A DNA stretch of 64,000 bases from Streptomyces showdoensis (GTDB taxonomy: Bacteria > Actinomycetota > Actinomycetes > Streptomycetales > Streptomycetaceae): positions 1 to 64,000 of the forward strand of contig NZ_BAAAXG010000013.1 in the NCBI RefSeq assembly GCF_039535475.1. The letters run 5' to 3'. The translations under genes were made by a program, and so were the position numbers. The notes beneath the pieces were generated by a model that saw nothing but the letters and a program-made list of their open reading frames with translations, had not been told where the DNA came from and searched no databases. The stretch's first letter is position 1; every line of letters starts with the position of its first letter. Shown one piece after another: positions 1-9,706 of this stretch.

Positions 1-16
1 CGGTACGCGTGATCAT
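1..16 (-). CDS. mceF: Start of mceF (cut by window edge)
   Basis: An ATG at 16 (reading leftwards) overlaps the mceE stop codon in an ATGA arrangement, as every other junction between mce genes from B to E does. Only five codons (M-I-T-R-T) are inside the window. Mce operons end with mceF, so this is inferred to be its start; the identity rests on position alone. Confidence 0.45.
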
Positions 17-1294
17 CGGCGGTTGCCTCCGTCCGCGGGGGTGGTGACCGGGGGCAGCGGAAGGCCGGTGGCGGCGCGTCCGCCCTGCCGGAGGGTGCCC
101 TCCTCAGGGGCCGGCGGCTCCTCGGGGCCCGGCGTCTCCTCGGGGGGCGTGGGGGGCGAGGTCGGTGTCTCGTCCCGGGGGATCAGGGGCGGGATGACCT
201 CGGTGCCGGGGGCGGCGGCGAGGTGCAGGTAGGTGTTGAGGTAGTCGCCCTTGATGCCCCGCATCACCTCGTCGGTGAAGGGGTACGTGAGGAGGACCTG
301 GAGCGAGTCGGGCAGGTCGGCACCGGCGTCGGCGAGTGCCTTCAGGGTCGGCGCGAGGGCCTTGAGGTCGGCGACCATGTCCTTCTTGCTGGAGTTGACG
401 GTGGAGACGGCGACCCCGGAGAGGGTGTCCAGGGAGCGCAGCATGGTGATGAGGGAGCCGCGCTGGTTCTCCAGCGTCTTCAGGCCGGGCGAGAGGCCGG
501 TGAGGACGGTGTCGATGTCGCCCTTGCGGCCCGCGAGGGTGGTGGAGAGCCGGTTGAGGGCGTCGAGGGCGCCGGTGATGTCCTCGCGGTGCTCGTCGAG
601 GTTCTTCACCAGGGTGTCGACCCGGTTGAGCATGGAGCGGACCTCGGGTTCGCGGCCGCCGAGCGCCTTGTTGAGTTCGCGGGTGATGGTCTTGAGCTGG
701 TTGACGCCGCCTCCGTTGAGGAGCAGGGAGAGGGCGCCGAAGACCTCTTCGACCTCGGTGTTGCGGCTGGTGCGGGCGAGCGGGATGACGGCGCCGTCGG
801 CCAGGCGGGGGCCGTCGTCCCGGCCGGCCGAGGTCTGCCGGACGCCGTCCGCGCCGGTGCCGGTGCCCGTGCTCGTACCGGTGCGGAGGGGGGCGACGAG
901 CTCGATGTACTTCTCGCCGAGGAGGCTGGACTGCTCCAGGCGGGCGTTGGCGTCGGCGGGCAGCCGGACGTCGCCGTTGATCCTGAGGGTGACGCGGGCG
1001 GTCCAGCCGTCGGGGCCCGGCTCGATGCGGGTGACGCGGCCGACGGCGACGTCGTTGACCTTCACCGCGGCCTGCGGCACGAGGCTGAGGACGTCGGTGA
1101 GTTCGGCGGTGACGGTGTAGGGGTGGGAGCCGAGGTCGGCGCCGCCGGGGAGGGGCAGGTCCTCGATGCCGTCGAAGCGGAACGGGGTGCCGGGCAGCAG
1201 GCCCCAGGACGGCCGCGAGGCCGAGGCCGAGGGCGACCGCACCGGCGGCTGCGGCTCCGGCGGCCCTGCGGGAGGGCAGTGCGCGCTTCGTCAT
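13..1294 (-). CDS. mceE: MceE-type substrate-binding protein, frame broken near the N-terminus
   Basis: Mce-family envelope protein, part of the hexamer that passes hydrophobic substrates to the YrbE/Mkl transporter. The natural start is the ATG at 1294, which overlaps the mceD stop. It opens a hydrophobic signal segment (MTKRALPSRRAAGAAAAG...). After about 30 codons the frame leaves the one encoding the MCE domain (GIEDLPLPGGADLGSHPYTV, then a LEQSSLLGEKYIELVAP motif). Removing one G from the run near 1201-1205 restores a 426-codon frame. MceE proteins are usually lipoproteins, but I see no lipobox cysteine here, possibly because of the damage. The long helical region and a Pro/Glu-rich tail follow. 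An alternative GTG at 1242 gives 409 residues without a proper signal. Confidence 0.75.
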
Positions 1295-2322
1295 CGCCGC
1301 TCCCTCCCGCCGCTCGTCGCGCCGCCGCCGGTGACCGGCAGCGGGAGCAGGGGGCCGCCCAGGCCGATCTCGTTGAGGTTGGCGCGGCCGGTGAGGGTGC
1401 GGGTGTCCCGGTCGTAGGCGTTGACGAGGTTGCCGGCGGCGAGCGGGGGCGGTGTCCAGGGCCTCGGCGAGGGAGGCGCGCTGGTCGACGACGGGTCTGG
1501 GTGAGGGGCACGAGCCGGGCCACGTTCTTCTTGAGCTCGCCCCGGTTCTCCTTGATGAAGGTCTTGACCCGGGCGAGGGCCTTGGCGAGTTCCTTGAGCG
1601 CGCCGGAGAGGTCGTCCTTGTTCTCGGCGAAATTAGCCGACGACCTCGTCGAGGCGTTCCTGGGCGGTCCGGACGTCGCCGTCCTTCTCCTTGAGCATGG
1701 TGGTGAAGGTCTGGAGCTGGCCGAGGGCGGCGAACAGGTCGTCGCTGCTGCCGTCGAGGGTCTTGGTGGCCTTGCCGAACTGTTCGATGGAGGTGCCGAT
1801 GGCGGCGCCGTTGCCCTTGAGGTTCTTCGCTCCGGTGTTCAGGAGATCCGAGAGGGCTCCCTCTGCGTTGGCCCCCTTGGGTCCGAGGGCGTCGCCGAGC
1901 TCGGTGATGGACCGGTAGAGCTGGTCGATCTCGACGGGGACCCGGTTGCGGGAGGCGGGGAGTTCGGCTCCGTCGGCGAGGGCGGGGCCACTGCTGTAGG
2001 CGGGGGTGAGCTGGACGTAGCGGTCGGCGACGATGCTGGGGGCGACGACGACGGCGCGGGCGTCGGCGGGGACGCGGACCCCCTCGTCGAGGCGGAGCCG
2101 GACGCGGACCCGGGTGCCCTCCGGGCGGACCGATTCGACCTCGCCGACGCGGACGCCGAGGATGCGCAGGTCGGAGCCGGCGTAGACGCCGACCGCCTGG
2201 TCGAACCAGGCGGTGACGCTGGTGCCTTCGGCTTCGAGGACGCCCCCGGCGGTGAGGCCGCCGGCCGCGAGCACCACGAGGGCGACGCCCGCCACGAGGG
2301 GTTTTCTGGCTCTGGCCATCAC
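1291..2322 (-). pseudogene. mceD: MceD-type protein with three single-base surpluses
   Basis: Mce-family protein. The N-terminus is intact: TM segment (VAGVALVVLAAGGLTAG), MCE domain with FDQAVGVYAGSDLRILGVRVG, and a coiled-coil-like region up to about residue 229, where the frame hits TAA at 1633-1635. Homologous sequence continues in other frames: NFAENKDDLSGALKELAKAL, then VARLVPLTQT, then VVDQRASLAEALDTAP, then NLVNAYDRDTRTLTG, ending at a TGA that overlaps mceE. Removing one C at 1637-1638, one G at 1493-1495 and one G at 1445-1449 restores a 342-codon frame, a normal MceD length. Either the gene is decaying or the sequence has local errors. Start is GTG 2322 (overlapping the mceC stop) or ATG 2319. 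Confidence 0.8.
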
Positions 2323-3365
2323 TCACCGCTCCCTTGGGCGGCCGCCTTCTGCTTCGGCGGCATGCATCCGGTCGTGGGCTGGGAGCCCTCGGGCAGGTAG
2401 GTGCGGGGCACCACACCGCACAGGTAGCTGTCGAACCAGCGGCCGTTGCCGAGGGTGTTGCCGACGAGCCGGTAGTACGGGCCGACCAGCGCGAGCGTCT
2501 TGTCGAGCTGGCCGCTGTTCTTCTCCAGCACCGCGGTGACCCGGCCGAGGGCCTTCAGGGTGGGACCGAGCTGGCGCTCGTTGTCGCCGACGAGGCCGCT
2601 GAGCTCGGTACCGAGGGCGCGGCTGCCCTTGAGGAGGGAGCGGATGGCCTCGCGGCGCTTGCGGAGTTCGCCCAGGAGGGAGCCGCCGTCCTCCAGGAGG
2701 ATCTCGAAGCTGGACTTCTTGTCCGCGAGGGTCTTGGTGAACCGGTTGCTGTTCTCCAGGAGGCGGGCGAGTTCGGCGTCGCGTGTGGAGACGGTCTTCG
2801 ACAGGGCGGAGAGGCCCTCGGCGGCGCTGCGCACGTGCGGCGGGGAGTCCTTGAAGGTGTCGGAGATCGTCTCGAAGCTCTCGGCGAGCTTCTTGGTGTC
2901 GATGGCGTCGCTGGTGCGGCTGAGGTCCTGGAAGGCCTCGGTGACGTCGTACGGGGAGGTGGTGCGGGTCTGCGGGATGCGGGTGCCGGGGTTCTGGGGC
3001 GCGGAGCCGAGCGGGTCGAGGGCCAGGTACTTCTCGCCGAGGAGGGTCTTGACGGCGATGGCGGCGGTGGAGCGGTCGCCGACCCAGGCGTCGCCGACCT
3101 CGAAGGTGACCTTGACCTTGGGTCCGTCGAGGGCGACGCCGGTGACCTCGCCGACCTTGACGCCGGCGATGCGGACCTCGTCGCCGGTGTCGAGTCCGGC
3201 GGCCTCGGAGAAGTCGGCGCTGTAGGCGGTGCCGCCGCGGGCGAAGGGGAGCCGGTCGGCGTTGTAGGCGACGGCGGCGAGGAGGGCGAGGACGACCAGG
3301 CCGACGACGGCGACGGCGATCGGGTTGCGCTCCTTCACGGGCTTGAGTCCGGTGCGGGGGCTCAT
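2319..3365 (-). CDS. mceC: MceC-type Mce family protein
   Basis: 348 residues. Short cytoplasmic N-terminus, one TM segment (residues ~15-32, IAVAVVGLVVLALLAAVAY), MCE domain (~40-120, with AGLDTGDEVRIAGVKVGEVTG and LLGEKYLALDP), then a long alpha-helical region that in Mce hexamers forms the tunnel. The ATG at 3365 overlaps the mceB stop (ATGA); longer in-frame starts would run into mceB. The C-terminus has the conserved 'FDSYLCG' cysteine motif shared with MceB. The gene overlaps mceD by 1-4 bp, so it is translated in the same operon. Confidence 0.9.
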   Translation of the reverse strand: MSPRTGLKPVKERNPIAVAVVGLVVLALLAAVAYNADRLPFARGGTAYSADFSEAAGLDTGDEVRIAGVKVGEVTGVALDGPKVKVTFEVGDAWVGDRSTAAIAVKTLLGEKYLALDPLGSAPQNPGTRIPQTRTTSPYDVTEAFQDLSRTSDAIDTKKLAESFETISDTFKDSPPHVRSAAEGLSALSKTVSTRDAELARLLENSNRFTKTLADKKSSFEILLEDGGSLLGELRKRREAIRSLLKGSRALGTELSGLVGDNERQLGPTLKALGRVTAVLEKNSGQLDKTLALVGPYYRLVGNTLGNGRWFDSYLCGVVPRTYLPEGSQPTTGCMPPKQKAAAQGSGE

Positions 3366-4417
3366 CCGCGGCACCTCGATTCGGTCACGGCGATGCCGGT
3401 CGGCGGCCTGGAGCCGTCGGAGGTGCCCACGCCGGTGACGCGTGCCTCGCACAGGTAGAGGTTGAACCAGGACCCGTAGGAGGAGAGGCGGGCGAGGGCG
3501 GTCATCTTGCCGGGGGTGTGGGCGAGGAAGGCCTCGATGTCGGGGGTGTGCGCGCCGAGGGTGCCGGAGAGGCGGCCGAGCTCGCGGATGTCCTTCTTGA
3601 GCGGGGCGCGGCCTTCCTGGAAGAGACCGGCGGTGGTGGTGGCGAGGTCGCCGACGGCCTGGACGGCCTGGCCGAGCGGCTTGCGGTCGGTGTTGAAGCC
3701 GGTGACGAGCTTCTGGAGGGTGACGACGAGGTCGTCGAAGGCGGCCTCGCGGTGGTTGATGGTGGTGAGGACGGTGTTGAGGTTGGTGACGACCCGGCCG
3801 ATGACCTGGTCCTTGGCGGCGACGGTCCGGGTGAGGGAGCCGATGTGCCGCATCAGGCTGTCGACGGTGCCGCTCTCGCCCTGGAGCACCTGGACGAGGG
3901 AGTCGGCGAGGTCGTTGACGTCGGCGGGCGAGAGTCCCTCGAAGAGCGGCTTGAAGCCGTTGAAGAGGAGGGTCAGGTCGAGGGCGGGGGTGGTGCGGTC
4001 GAGCGGGATGGTGTCGCCGTCCCGGAGGGTGCCGGCGATCTCGCCGCTGCCCCGGCCCAGGGAGACGTACCGCTGTCCGACCATGTTGAGGTACTTGACG
4101 GCGGCGGTGGCCGAGCGGGGCAGGGCGCGGTCCTCGCGGACGGTGAAGGTGACCTGGGCGGTGCGGCGTTGGACCACGCGCACGTCGGTGACCTCGCCGA
4201 CCTTGACGCCGGCGATGCGGACGGAGTCGCCCTTGACGAGTCCGGTGACGTCGGTGAAGAGCGCCTTGTAGGAGTGGGTCCGGGAGCCGACTCCGGTGTT
4301 GGCGATGCTGAGGCCGAGGACGGCGGTAGCGAGCGCCGTGACCAGGACGAAGACGAGGGACTTGACGAGCGTGCCGGTGAGTCCGCGGCGGCGGGTGTGA
4401 TCGGTCGGGGAGGTCAT
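3362..4417 (-). CDS. mceB: MceB-type Mce family protein
   Basis: 351 residues. TM anchor at ~18-38 (SLVFVLVTALATAVLGLSIA), MCE domain at ~45-125 with the signature FTDVTGLVKGDSVRIAGVKV and MVGQRYVSLGRG, then a helical rod domain of the kind that builds the periplasmic channel. The C-terminal FNLYLCEARV matches the conserved cysteine motif of MceB/C. The start overlaps the mceA stop by 4 bp. Acts at the cell envelope in hydrophobic-molecule import; the real substrate in Streptomyces is not established from sequence. Confidence 0.9.
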   Translation of the reverse strand: MTSPTDHTRRRGLTGTLVKSLVFVLVTALATAVLGLSIANTGVGSRTHSYKALFTDVTGLVKGDSVRIAGVKVGEVTDVRVVQRRTAQVTFTVREDRALPRSATAAVKYLNMVGQRYVSLGRGSGEIAGTLRDGDTIPLDRTTPALDLTLLFNGFKPLFEGLSPADVNDLADSLVQVLQGESGTVDSLMRHIGSLTRTVAAKDQVIGRVVTNLNTVLTTINHREAAFDDLVVTLQKLVTGFNTDRKPLGQAVQAVGDLATTTAGLFQEGRAPLKKDIRELGRLSGTLGAHTPDIEAFLAHTPGKMTALARLSSYGSWFNLYLCEARVTGVGTSDGSRPPTGIAVTESRCRG

Positions 4418-5667
4418 CGCAGGGTCACCTCCGCTCCGCGGAAGGCGGGGCCGGCCAGCAGGCTGCTCCAGTCGGGCAGGTCGCCCGGGGCCGTGTGCGC
4501 GGCGGGGGCGAGGAGTTCGGTGACGAGGTCGTTCTCCTGCGGGGAGTTGGCCGGGCCGAGGTCCTGCGCGGCGGCCTCGGAGGAGCGCGCGGCGGGGGCG
4601 ACGGAGGTGCCGAGGTAGGGCACGGGGTAGCAGCGGGGGCCGCCGCCGGAACCGTAGGAGGGGGTGTCGCGGCCGGGGACGTACGCGCCGCGCGAGGGCA
4701 CGGTGGTGACCTCGACGTGGAGTCCTGGCCGGTCGGTGCCCTTGCCGAGTGCCTTGTCCATGGCGGGGACGAACTGGGCCAGGGTGCGCAGGGTGCAGGG
4801 GAAGGACGAGGAGTACGCGGCGAGGAGCTCCAGGGTCGGCCGGCTGGTGGCGCTGAGCCGGATGATGTTGTCCTTGTTCTGCCGCAGGAAGGTGGTGAGG
4901 TCCTGGGAGGTCCGGGTGGTGGCGCCGATGGACTCGGCGAGCCGGCTCTCCTGCTCGGCGAGGGTGCCGCTGGTGGTGGTGAAGTCGGTGAGCGCGGTGA
5001 CGATGTCCGGGGCGGCGTCCGCGTAGAGGTGGCTGACCTTCACGAGTTCTTTCAGGTCGCGGTTGAGCGCGGGCAGTTGGGGGTTGAACTTCCGCAGGTG
5101 GGCGTCGAGCGTGGCGAGGGTCTCGCCGAGCTTCTCGCCGCGTCCTTCGAGGGCCTGGGAGACGGCCGAGAGGGTCGCGGAGAGCTTCTGCGGCTGGACG
5201 GCGGTGAGCATGGGCAGGACGTTGTCGAGGACCTGCTGGAGTTCGACGGCGTTGCTGGAACGGTCCTGCGGGATGACGGAGCCGGGGGCCAGCCTCCCGC
5301 CCGAGGAGGTCTCGGGCGGGACGAGGGCGACGAACCGTTCGCCGAAGAGGGTGGTCGGCAGCATCTGGGCGCGGACGTCGGCGGGGACGTGGTCCAGGGC
5401 GCCGGGCTTCATGGCGAGGGTGAGGCGGGCGCCTTCGCCGCTGGCGTCGATGGCGCGGACCTCGCCGATCACGACGCCCCGGAGCTTGACCTCGGCACCG
5501 AGGTGCATCTCGTTGCCGACGCTGCCGGCCTCGACGACGACCGGGTCGGAGTCCGTGAAGCGCTTCTGGTAGACGGCGACCGCGAGCCAGGCCAGCAGGG
5601 CGGGCACCAGCAGGAAGACGATTCCGGCGAGCCGGAGGCGGGTGGTCCCGCCGCGTGGGTCGCTCAT
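4414..5667 (-). CDS. mceA: MceA-type Mce family protein
   Basis: 417 residues. TM anchor ~11-32 (LAGIVFLLVPALLAWLAVAVY), MCE domain ~38-115 (GNEMHLGAEVKLRGVVIGEV; LFGERFVALVPPE), then an extended helical domain and a low-complexity C-terminus containing the polar/Gly-rich stretch RDTPSYGSGGGPRCYPVP. It is the first of six tandem Mce paralogues and begins 1 nt after the yrbEB stop, so translation is probably coupled. Typical length for MceA is 400-430. Confidence 0.9.
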   Translation of the reverse strand: MSDPRGGTTRLRLAGIVFLLVPALLAWLAVAVYQKRFTDSDPVVVEAGSVGNEMHLGAEVKLRGVVIGEVRAIDASGEGARLTLAMKPGALDHVPADVRAQMLPTTLFGERFVALVPPETSSGGRLAPGSVIPQDRSSNAVELQQVLDNVLPMLTAVQPQKLSATLSAVSQALEGRGEKLGETLATLDAHLRKFNPQLPALNRDLKELVKVSHLYADAAPDIVTALTDFTTTSGTLAEQESRLAESIGATTRTSQDLTTFLRQNKDNIIRLSATSRPTLELLAAYSSSFPCTLRTLAQFVPAMDKALGKGTDRPGLHVEVTTVPSRGAYVPGRDTPSYGSGGGPRCYPVPYLGTSVAPAARSSEAAAQDLGPANSPQENDLVTELLAPAAHTAPGDLPDWSSLLAGPAFRGAEVTLR

Positions 5668-5668
5668 C

Positions 5669-6475
5669 TCACCCCGCCACCTTCACAGTCGTGGTCGCGC
5701 CCCAGAGGGCCAGCGACAGAAAGAAGTCGGTGACGCTGATCAGCACGATGGCGTTGCGCACGGAGCGGCCGACGGCGATGCCGACGCCGGCGGGGCCGCC
5801 GGAGGCGCGGAAGCCGTAGTAGCAGTGGGCGACGATCACCATCACGCTGAAGATCAGCACTTTGAGCACCGAGAGGAGGACGTCCGTCGGGGACAGGAAG
5901 AGGTTGAAGTAGTGGTCATAGGTGCCCTGGGACTGGCCGTTGAAGAGGACGGTCACGTAGCGGGAGGCCAGGTAGGAGGAGAGCAGTCCGATCGCGTAGA
6001 GCGGGACGATGGCGACGACGCCGGCGATGATCCGGGTGGTGACCAGGTACGGCATGGAGCGGATGCCCATGCCTTCGAGGGCGTCGACCTCCTCGTTGAT
6101 GCGCATGGCGCCGAGCTGGGCGGTGAAGCCCGCGCCGACGGTGGCGGAGAGGGCGAGTCCGGCGACGAGCGGCGCGATCTCCCGGGTGTTGAAGTAGGCG
6201 GAGACGAAGCCGGTGAAGGCGGCGGTGCCGATCTGATCGAGGGCGGCGTAGCCCTGGAGGCCCACGACGGTGCCGGTGAACAGCGTCATGGCGATCATGA
6301 CGCCGATGGTGCCGCCGATGACGCCGAGCCCTCCGGAGCCGAAGGCGACCTCGGCGAGGAGCCGCTGCACCTCCTTGAGGTAGCGGCGCAGGGTCCGGGG
6401 GACCCAGAGCAGGGCGCGCACGTAGAACAGGAACTGGTCACCGGACCGGTCGAGCCAGGCGAACGGGGAGGCCAT
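5669..6475 (-). CDS. yrbEB: YrbEB permease of the Mce ABC transporter
   Basis: 268-residue MlaE/YrbE-family integral membrane protein with about five hydrophobic segments. The conserved cytoplasmic coupling motif is MRINEEVDALEGMGI (residues ~122-136), the equivalent of the EExDA motif that docks on the ATPase. It pairs with YrbEA as the heterodimeric permease. It begins 5 nt after yrbEA and is followed 1 nt later by mceA. Confidence 0.93.
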   Translation of the reverse strand: MASPFAWLDRSGDQFLFYVRALLWVPRTLRRYLKEVQRLLAEVAFGSGGLGVIGGTIGVMIAMTLFTGTVVGLQGYAALDQIGTAAFTGFVSAYFNTREIAPLVAGLALSATVGAGFTAQLGAMRINEEVDALEGMGIRSMPYLVTTRIIAGVVAIVPLYAIGLLSSYLASRYVTVLFNGQSQGTYDHYFNLFLSPTDVLLSVLKVLIFSVMVIVAHCYYGFRASGGPAGVGIAVGRSVRNAIVLISVTDFFLSLALWGATTTVKVAG

Positions 6476-6480
6476 CGGCC

Positions 6481-7245
6481 TCAGCCTCCCTTCGGCGGGA
6501 CGATCTGCAGGTAGATGCCCGTCAGCACCATGTTGACGAAGAACAGCAGGAGGAAGGTGATGACGACGGACTGGTTGACGGCGTCGCCGACGCCCTTGGG
6601 GCCGCCGCGCGGGTTGAGGCCGCGGTAGGCGGCGACGATGCCCGCGATGAACCCGAAGATCAACGCCTTGAGTTCGCTGATGTAGAGGTCGGGGAGCTGG
6701 GCGAGGGCGGAGAAGCTGGAGAGGTACGCGCCGGGGGTGCCGCCCTGGAGGACGATGTTGAAGAAGTAGCCGCCGAGGGTGCCGACGACGGAGACCATGC
6801 CGTTGAGGAGCACGGCGACGCCCATGGTGGCGAGAACCCTGGGGACGACCAGCCGCTGGACCGGCGAGACGCCCATGACCTCCATCGCGTCCAGCTCCTC
6901 GCGGATCTTGCGGGAGCCGAGGTCGGCGCAGATCGCGGAGCCGCCCGCGCCGGCGATCAGCAGGGCGACGATGAGCGGGCTGGCCTGCTGGATGACGGCG
7001 AGGACGCTGGCGCCGCCGGTGAAGGACTGGGCGCCGAGCTGCTGGGTGAGCGAGCCGACCTGGAGGGCGATGACGGCGCCGAAGGGGATGGAGACGAGGG
7101 CGGCCGGCAGGATGGTGACGCTGGCGACGAACCAGAACTGCTCGACGAACTCGCGGAACTGGAAGGGGCGTCGGAAGACGGCCCGGCTCACCTCGGCGGC
7201 GAGGGCGAAGAGGCGTCCGGTCTGCCGCAGCGCCCCGCCGATCAC
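6481..7245 (-). CDS. yrbEA: YrbEA permease of the Mce ABC transporter
   Basis: 254-residue MlaE/YrbE-family permease. The family motif SRKIREELDAMEVMGVSPV lies at ~132-150, and hydrophobic segments occur at ~42-65, 88-105, 155-185, 200-220 and 228-247. The GTG start at 7245 overlaps the mkl stop (GTGA), so the ATPase and the permease are translationally coupled. Together with YrbEB and Mkl it forms the ABC core of the Mce importer. Confidence 0.93.
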   Translation of the reverse strand: MIGGALRQTGRLFALAAEVSRAVFRRPFQFREFVEQFWFVASVTILPAALVSIPFGAVIALQVGSLTQQLGAQSFTGGASVLAVIQQASPLIVALLIAGAGGSAICADLGSRKIREELDAMEVMGVSPVQRLVVPRVLATMGVAVLLNGMVSVVGTLGGYFFNIVLQGGTPGAYLSSFSALAQLPDLYISELKALIFGFIAGIVAAYRGLNPRGGPKGVGDAVNQSVVITFLLLFFVNMVLTGIYLQIVPPKGG

Positions 7246-8252
7246 GAGCCGCTCCCGGCGGCCGGCTCGGTCAGGGCGGGGGCGCCGCCGCGCGCGTAGG
7301 TGTCCTGGATGGCGGTGCGGGCGGCGGGCGGGAGCTGGTCGAGCATGCCGAGGACCCGTTCCCGGCGGCGCGCCACCGCGGCGCGCGGCGGGAGGCCGGG
7401 CGAGGGTTCCAGCTGCGGCACGATGATGCGGGGGCCGGCCGTCAGGTGCGGGGCGGCGGCGTCGGCCTCGGCGGCGAGGGTGGCGGCGTCCTTCTCCTCG
7501 GACATGCCGATGGGCCCTTCGCGGCGGCCCGCGAGGAACTGGGTGACGACCGGTTCCTCGCTGGTCAGGAGGACTTCGCGGGGGCCGAAGGTGACCAGGT
7601 TGCGCCGGAAGAACATCCCCATGTTGTCGGGGACGGTGGCGGCGATGTCCAGGTTGTGGGTGACGATCAGCATCGTCGCGTCGATCCGCGCGTTGAGGTC
7701 GATGAGGAGCTGCGAGAGGTAGGCGGTGCGGACCGGGTCGAGGCCGGAGTCCGGCTCGTCGCAGAGGACGATCTGCGGGTCGAGGACGAGGGCGCGGGCC
7801 AGACCGGCGCGCTTGCGCATTCCACCGCTGATCTCGCCCGGGAGCTTGCCCTCGGCGCCGAGGAGGCCGACGAGGTCGATGCGCTCCATGACGATGCGCC
7901 GGATCTCGGACTCCCGCTTGCGGGTGTGCTCGCGCAGCGGGAAGGCGATGTTGTCGAACAGGGTCATGGAGCCGAAGAGCGCCCCGTCCTGGAACATGAG
8001 GCCGAAGAGCTTCCGGGTCTCGTAGATGTCCCTCTCGGGGCTGCTGACCATGTCGACGCCATTGATGAGGACACGGCCGTGCTGGGGCTTGAGCAGACCG
8101 ATGAGCGATTTCAGGAAGACCGTCTTTCCGGTGCCGGAAGGCCCGAGCATGACGCTGACCTCTCCGGCCGGCAGGGTCAGCGAGACGTCCTGCCAGATGT
8201 TCTGCTTGCCGAAGGACATGGTCAGACCCTCAACGACTACTTCGATTCCCAT
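7242..8252 (-). CDS. mkl: Mkl/MceG-type ATPase of the Mce transporter
   Basis: 336-residue ABC ATPase that powers Mce import. Walker A GPSGTGKT, Q-loop FGLMFQDGALFG, ABC signature ISGGMRKRAGLARAL, Walker B IVLCDEPDSGLDP and the switch histidine in VTHNLD are all present, followed by a ~90-residue C-terminal extension typical of MceG. I chose ATG 8252 (MGIEVVVEGL) because GGAGGTGG sits 4-5 nt upstream; an earlier in-frame ATG at 8285 has no such site. The gene heads the operon here, whereas in mycobacteria the ATPase gene is unlinked (family knowledge). Confidence 0.94.
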   Translation of the reverse strand: MGIEVVVEGLTMSFGKQNIWQDVSLTLPAGEVSVMLGPSGTGKTVFLKSLIGLLKPQHGRVLINGVDMVSSPERDIYETRKLFGLMFQDGALFGSMTLFDNIAFPLREHTRKRESEIRRIVMERIDLVGLLGAEGKLPGEISGGMRKRAGLARALVLDPQIVLCDEPDSGLDPVRTAYLSQLLIDLNARIDATMLIVTHNLDIAATVPDNMGMFFRRNLVTFGPREVLLTSEEPVVTQFLAGRREGPIGMSEEKDAATLAAEADAAAPHLTAGPRIIVPQLEPSPGLPPRAAVARRRERVLGMLDQLPPAARTAIQDTYARGGAPALTEPAAGSGS

Positions 8253-8361
8253 TCCACCTCCAGCAAGCCCGCGTCGGGTGTGCACCGCGGGCGCACGGTA
8301 AGTCGGTGACGATCACCCGGACAATAGGCATGGCGCAAAATCCTTGATCCGCTTCTTTATT

Positions 8362-8377
8362 TGTCATCGGGGAGACA
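8362..8377. promoter_or_regulatory. Operator-like palindrome, copy 1 (imperfect)
   Basis: TGTCATC-GG-GGAGACA matches copy 2 except that the left arm reads TGTCATC instead of TGTCTCC. It is 110 bp upstream of the mkl start codon and just upstream of a possible -10 at 8323-8328. A dimeric regulator site is inferred from symmetry and repetition. Confidence 0.6.
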
Positions 8378-8394
8378 AAAGTGCGGTCGGTTCT

Positions 8395-8410
8395 TGTCTC
8401 CGGGGAGACA
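8395..8410. promoter_or_regulatory. Operator-like palindrome, copy 2 (perfect)
   Basis: TGTCTCC-GG-GGAGACA is a perfect 7-bp inverted repeat around a GG centre. It starts 33 bp after copy 1, about three helical turns, so two dimers would sit on the same face of the DNA. The binding protein is unknown; the nearby PucR-type regulator is one candidate. Confidence 0.65.
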
Positions 8411-8755
8411 GTCGGGCGTCCCGTCCCGGAGGGCGGGTGCGGTGGGTGTCCGCTGCGGACGTGCCCGACCCGGCCGGGAGACCGGGGTCGGCACATCCGC
8501 CGCAGGGTGGCTCGCGGAGCTGCGCCGACCTGCGGCGGGGCACCGCCCGGCGAACGCTACGACCCAGTAACCTCCCGGAGCAATACGCGAGTGGAGAGTT
8601 TTCTGCAATGGGGGGCGGAAGGCCGGATTCTTGTCACCGGTGGCACAATCCTGCTCTTGCCTTTGTCATCCGGAAGAGCGTGGCGACTTCCCCGGCGACC
8701 GCCGGAGGGGCGGAACTGTGAATTCGCCTCACAACCGCTTCACGATCGATCATAA

Positions 8756-9607
<852 letters not shown>

Positions 9608-9619
9608 GGGCTCAGGACC

Positions 9620-9660
9620 CCGCGTCCGCCCGGCCGGTGACCCCGGCCGGGCGGGCGCGG
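9620..9660 (+). terminator. Strong hairpin between two secreted-protein genes
   Basis: An 18-bp stem (9620-9637 with 9643-9660, one G-T pair) and a 5-nt loop lie 13 nt after the stop of the 209-residue gene. No U-run follows. It may terminate or partly attenuate read-through into the next gene. Confidence 0.6.
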
Positions 9661-9706
9661 GTCTGTCCGCGTTCCCGACCGCCCCGCCCCCTGGAGGCCC
9701 CGCGCC

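Noticed and set aside
104..2416. A 770-codon open frame on the minus strand across mceC-mceE
   Set aside because: It is an Arg/Pro-rich shadow frame; only short pieces (for example PVVDQRASLAEALD and the MTKRALPSRR start) are real, and these are explained by the frame breaks in mceD and mceE.
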